The notes beneath the pieces are model-generated. The model was not told the origin of the DNA. It made no database searches and worked only from the letters and a program-made list of their open reading frames with translations. Shown one piece after another: positions 6,818-8,706 of a DNA stretch of 8,706 nucleotides (positions are counted from its first letter, which is position 1; each line of letters begins with the position of its first letter). A program made the position numbers and the translations under genes. Origin of the DNA: an uncultured Collinsella sp. (lineage in GTDB: Bacteria > Actinomycetota > Coriobacteriia > Coriobacteriales > Coriobacteriaceae); contig URWZ01000056.1 of NCBI GenBank assembly GCA_900551625.1, positions 1-8,706 of the forward strand. Reading direction: 5' to 3'.

Positions 6818-6865
6818 CGTCAGGACACTTTGCATAGCCAAGACGCCGTGAAAGAACGGGATGCG

Positions 6866-6955
6866 CTTTCCGAATGGCGTTCCAAGCGGAAACCGTGTCC
6901 CGGAATACAGCCTCAGAGTGGGACGCTGTTTCCGGTTGAGACCACTTGCTTGGAC
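6866..6955. repeat. Hairpin cluster with competing stems after ogt
   Basis: CGGAAAC at 6887-6893 can pair with GTTTCCG at 6928-6934, continued imperfectly by GTCCC (6896-6900 region) with GGGAC at 6920-6924. It is enclosed by TCCAAGC (6881-6887) with GCTTGGA (6948-6954). The same CGGAAA can instead pair with TTTCCG at 6867-6872, so two mutually exclusive folds exist. The structure lies in the converging intergenic space downstream of ogt. No function can be assigned. Confidence 0.5.
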
Positions 6956-6999
6956 ATCTATCTACGCCCGCTCCTGCAGGGCGTAGATAGATTTGTCCA
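6951..6999. terminator. Strong hairpin over the 3' end of the ClC-like remnant
   Basis: The arms 6957-6969 and 6979-6991 pair perfectly over 13 bp. After a 2-nt bulge, 6951-6956 (TGGACA) pairs with 6994-6999 (TGTCCA). The loop is 9 nt. The hairpin includes the last codons and stop of the minus-strand ORF and sits between converging genes. This position suits a bidirectional terminator, although neither side has a U-tract. Confidence 0.5.
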
Positions 7000-7228
7000 T
7001 GTTTAACAGATAAGCCACGACGCAGACAATAAAGAACATCGGCAAGTTGCCAAAGCCGAAGACTTCGCAGCCAATAAGGATGGGTGCGAGCAGAATCGCT
7101 GACAGCATAAGACCCATAGCGGCGATGCGCACATAGGGGTTGGGGAACAGTCGAGCCGCAAGGGTCTTGGCGTGGGCAAGACACCAGGCAAAAGCTCCAC
7201 CTACCATACCAAACGCGATGTCCAGCAC
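6962..7228 (-). pseudogene. Small membrane protein, probable remnant of a ClC-type chloride channel
   Basis: The open frame gives 88 residues with two hydrophobic stretches (about 33-52 and 60-76). The first part (GMVGGAFAWCLAHAKTLAA, then NPYVRI) resembles the mid-protein GlfGalF-type helix and NPY segment of ClC chloride channels/transporters as I remember them. The end (CEVFGFGNLPMFFIVCVVAY, then a SIYALQ segment) resembles the extreme C-terminus of the same family. Full-length family members exceed 400 residues, so the N-terminal half and the segment between these two motifs would be missing. There is no Shine-Dalgarno sequence before the GTG at 7228, and an in-frame TGA lies eight codons upstream. 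It lies directly downstream of cas2. It could instead be a genuine small two-helix membrane protein. The family assignment is from memory and moderate at best. Confidence 0.45.
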
Positions 7229-7276
7229 CGCAAGCCGGCCAGACCGGGAAGGTCAAGCGCGCAGGAGGCGGCAACG

Positions 7277-7594
7277 TCAAAACACAAGCGTTAACTGCGC
7301 GCCCTGCTCAACGGGCTGCTCCTTGTGCTCGCTCAGAAGGACCATTCGGTCTTCGTATTGCTTTTCGGTCATTTCGATAACGGTGACCTCTCCAGCGCTT
7401 GGAAGATTCAGCTTAAGGCGAGCGATATGCGCCGCTGCGGATTCGCGAGTCACCAACAGGCGCGAATACACCGAAAACTGCTCCATATGGTATCCGTCGT
7501 TAATCAGAAACTTTCGAAAGTCGCTATACTGCCGACGCTCGGCTTTGCTTCCCGTTGGAAGATCGAACAGAACCAATAACCTCATAACCCTCAT
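7277..7594 (-). CDS. cas2: CRISPR-associated endonuclease Cas2
   Basis: Partner of Cas1 in the spacer-acquisition complex, where a Cas2 dimer bridges two Cas1 dimers. The 105 residues are a normal length. The first strand RLLVLFDLPT carries the conserved aspartate (D11), followed by YSDFRKFLINDGYHMEQFSVYSR, which is typical of Cas2 from type II systems. The ATG at 7594 has GGGAGGAG very close upstream; a second in-frame ATG at 7585 lies 12-14 bases from the same site and is the alternative start. The gap to the cas1 stop is nine bases, so the two are co-transcribed and probably translationally coupled. No csn2 and no CRISPR repeats follow. Confidence 0.93.
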   Translation of the reverse strand: MRVMRLLVLFDLPTGSKAERRQYSDFRKFLINDGYHMEQFSVYSRLLVTRESAAAHIARLKLNLPSAGEVTVIEMTEKQYEDRMVLLSEHKEQPVEQGAQLTLVF

Positions 7595-7603
7595 GGCTCC
7601 TCC

Positions 7604-8494
7604 CTATTCAACAGTTACCATCTCGAGCCCTTTTAGCTCGGGCAACAACAGCCTCTTAGGATCCTTTTCGAGAACGGCAGTTCTGAGTGAAGAGAGCGTT
7701 GTCTCTATGCACTGCTGACAGCCGCAACGTTTTCCGTCGATAGTCATGACGTGCTCAAACACGCGGGCGAGCAACGCTTTGTCGCGCTGGCCCAAAGGCT
7801 CTGCAACGCCGTAGCTCATAACAATTAGATCGACGAGAGGGCGGAACGGTTCAATAAGATCGTCGACGAGATTGAATGCGTTGTAAACGCTGTGATGGTG
7901 AAGCCCCTGGGATACGAGCCATCCACCGCCAACGGCTGCTCTTCCGATGCCTGCACGCAGGACGCTGTAACCATAATCGAGGGCGGAGCTCTGCATACTG
8001 TTGCGTCTTGTTCCATCGGTAATGAGGGCTTTAAAGTACGCGGAGGCAGCTGCGCCTTCTCGATTGTCTGTGTCGCCCGAAAGAACGGTTTTGGCATAAG
8101 AGGGGAGAGGGCCTGCAGACAACCCCATTTCTGTGAGAACCGCCGCTTGGTTGAGTATCTTTGCCTGAACGATTCGTTTCCAAAGCTGCTTTTTAAACGG
8201 AAGGCTCATGGCAAGCTGATCCTCGACGATGCGCGCATGGCGCGAATGGGCGCCCATGGGGAGCATAAGACCATTGGGCATATGATCGCGCCCGCAGATC
8301 ATGACGCCTATTCCCGCGTCGTTAAGCTGCGACATGCAGGCGACCGTCATCGTGGTTTGATGGGATTCGAGGATGACGACCCAAATGTCCTCGAGGGGAA
8401 TGGTGGAGCTGCGGTCGTCCACGGTGATCATCAATAGGCCGTTCTTGATGCAGAGGTGGGCCTTGCTCTGGATAAGTATTGTCCGTTGGGCCAT
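7604..8494 (-). CDS. cas1: CRISPR-associated endonuclease Cas1 (type II-like)
   Basis: The integrase of CRISPR adaptation, which inserts new spacers at the leader end of the array together with Cas2. The 296 residues match the usual length for type II Cas1. An N-terminal beta domain (MAQRTILIQSKAHL to about 75) precedes the helical domain. The metal-binding residues are recognisable: E146 in NREGAAASAYF, a histidine in GLHHHSVYNAFNL (199-201), and E215/D222 in DDLIEPFRPLVD. A cysteine cluster CGCQQC (257-262) near the C-terminus is unusual to my eye. The start at 8494 has GGGGAAGG about 11 bases upstream. Type II order is normally cas9-cas1-cas2; cas9 is not visible here and, if present, lies beyond position 8706. 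The type II call rests on overall resemblance and lacks the effector gene. Confidence 0.93.
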   Translation of the reverse strand: MAQRTILIQSKAHLCIKNGLLMITVDDRSSTIPLEDIWVVILESHQTTMTVACMSQLNDAGIGVMICGRDHMPNGLMLPMGAHSRHARIVEDQLAMSLPFKKQLWKRIVQAKILNQAAVLTEMGLSAGPLPSYAKTVLSGDTDNREGAAASAYFKALITDGTRRNSMQSSALDYGYSVLRAGIGRAAVGGGWLVSQGLHHHSVYNAFNLVDDLIEPFRPLVDLIVMSYGVAEPLGQRDKALLARVFEHVMTIDGKRCGCQQCIETTLSSLRTAVLEKDPKRLLLPELKGLEMVTVE

Positions 8495-8499
8495 TTTGT

Positions 8500-8654
8500 C
8501 GACGACCTTCCCCGCATTAGCGTTACAATACAGCTAAGTCGAAAGCAGCTCACCTTGGGGAAGGGCGCGGCTCCAGACAAGGGGAGCCACTTAAGTGGCT
8601 TACCCGTAAAGTAACCCCCGTTCAATCCTCGGATTGGGCGGGGCGAACTTTTTT
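8500..8654 (+). ncRNA. Candidate small RNA (possibly tracrRNA) beside cas1
   Basis: This stretch diverges from cas1 and has no credible ORF on the plus strand. It offers a -10-like TACAAT (8524-8529) with a weak TCGACG upstream at long spacing. Then come a GGCTCC/GGAGCC pairing, a perfect 16-bp palindrome (8585-8600, AGCCACTTAAGTGGCT), and a plus-strand intrinsic terminator ending in six Ts (8649-8654). A short structured transcript next to type II cas genes is where a tracrRNA often lies. Without the CRISPR repeat the anti-repeat cannot be tested, so the tracrRNA identity is speculative. Part of the sequence must also serve as the cas1 leader on the other strand. Confidence 0.3.
8616..8654 (+). 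terminator. Intrinsic terminator on the plus strand
   Basis: CCCCG-TT-CAATC (8616-8627) pairs with GATTG-GG-CGGGG (8632-8643) around a CTCG loop, giving 12 pairs of which two are G-U. TTTTTT follows at 8649-8654 after CGAAC. The two wobble pairs form only in plus-strand RNA, and the T-run lies on that side, so the terminator faces right. No annotated plus-strand gene ends here. Confidence 0.6.
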
Positions 8655-8706
8655 GGGCGAGTGTTAGCCAGTATTCCGTAAACGGTAGCTATGGATAGCA
8701 TTTAGG

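Noticed and set aside
6820..7276. CRISPR array downstream of cas2
   Set aside because: No direct repeat of 25-40 bp with regular spacing is present.
8600..8701. 33-codon minus-strand ORF upstream of cas1
   Set aside because: No ribosome-binding site, and it overlaps the terminator stem and palindrome; no recognisable protein.

Overview
The window reads as part of a high-G+C Gram-positive chromosome. An actinobacterial lineage such as Coriobacteriia is my best guess, from base composition and protein style only. It carries most of the aspartate-to-threonine/lysine pathway, then a DNA-repair methyltransferase, then the adaptation half of a CRISPR-Cas system. No rRNA, tRNA, insertion sequence or CRISPR array is visible.

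Layout. On the minus strand, thrB (200-1081) lies downstream of thrC (1283-2800), and an intrinsic terminator and a long inverted repeat separate them. lysC (2905-4293) diverges from thrC across a ~100 bp promoter region. asd (4467-5492) follows lysC on the plus strand behind two hairpins. LysC and Asd make aspartate semialdehyde. ThrB and ThrC turn homoserine into threonine. The connecting homoserine dehydrogenase is not in this window. A 746 bp gap (5493-6238) full of inverted repeats leads to an ogt/MGMT gene (6239-6817). Converging on it is a short membrane-protein ORF (6962-7228, minus) that looks like a remnant of a ClC-type chloride channel. Upstream of that on the minus strand are cas2 (7277-7594) and cas1 (7604-8494), of the type seen in type II systems. 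The last ~210 bp (8495-8706) hold no convincing gene, but they contain a palindrome and a plus-strand intrinsic terminator.

The most unusual content is between the genes. Two large three-part hairpins sit just after the stop codons of thrB (20-206) and asd (5505-5634). Their stems are unrelated in sequence, but their internal unpaired segments and a 17-nt apical loop are nearly identical, both in the sense orientation of the gene they follow. This looks like a repeated structural element under selection for fold plus loop sequence. Two more long inverted repeats of similar design (1097-1202 and 5898-6079), a nested GC-rich hairpin (5727-5774) and two hairpins near 6881-6999 show that almost every intergenic gap here is occupied by a long fold-back structure.
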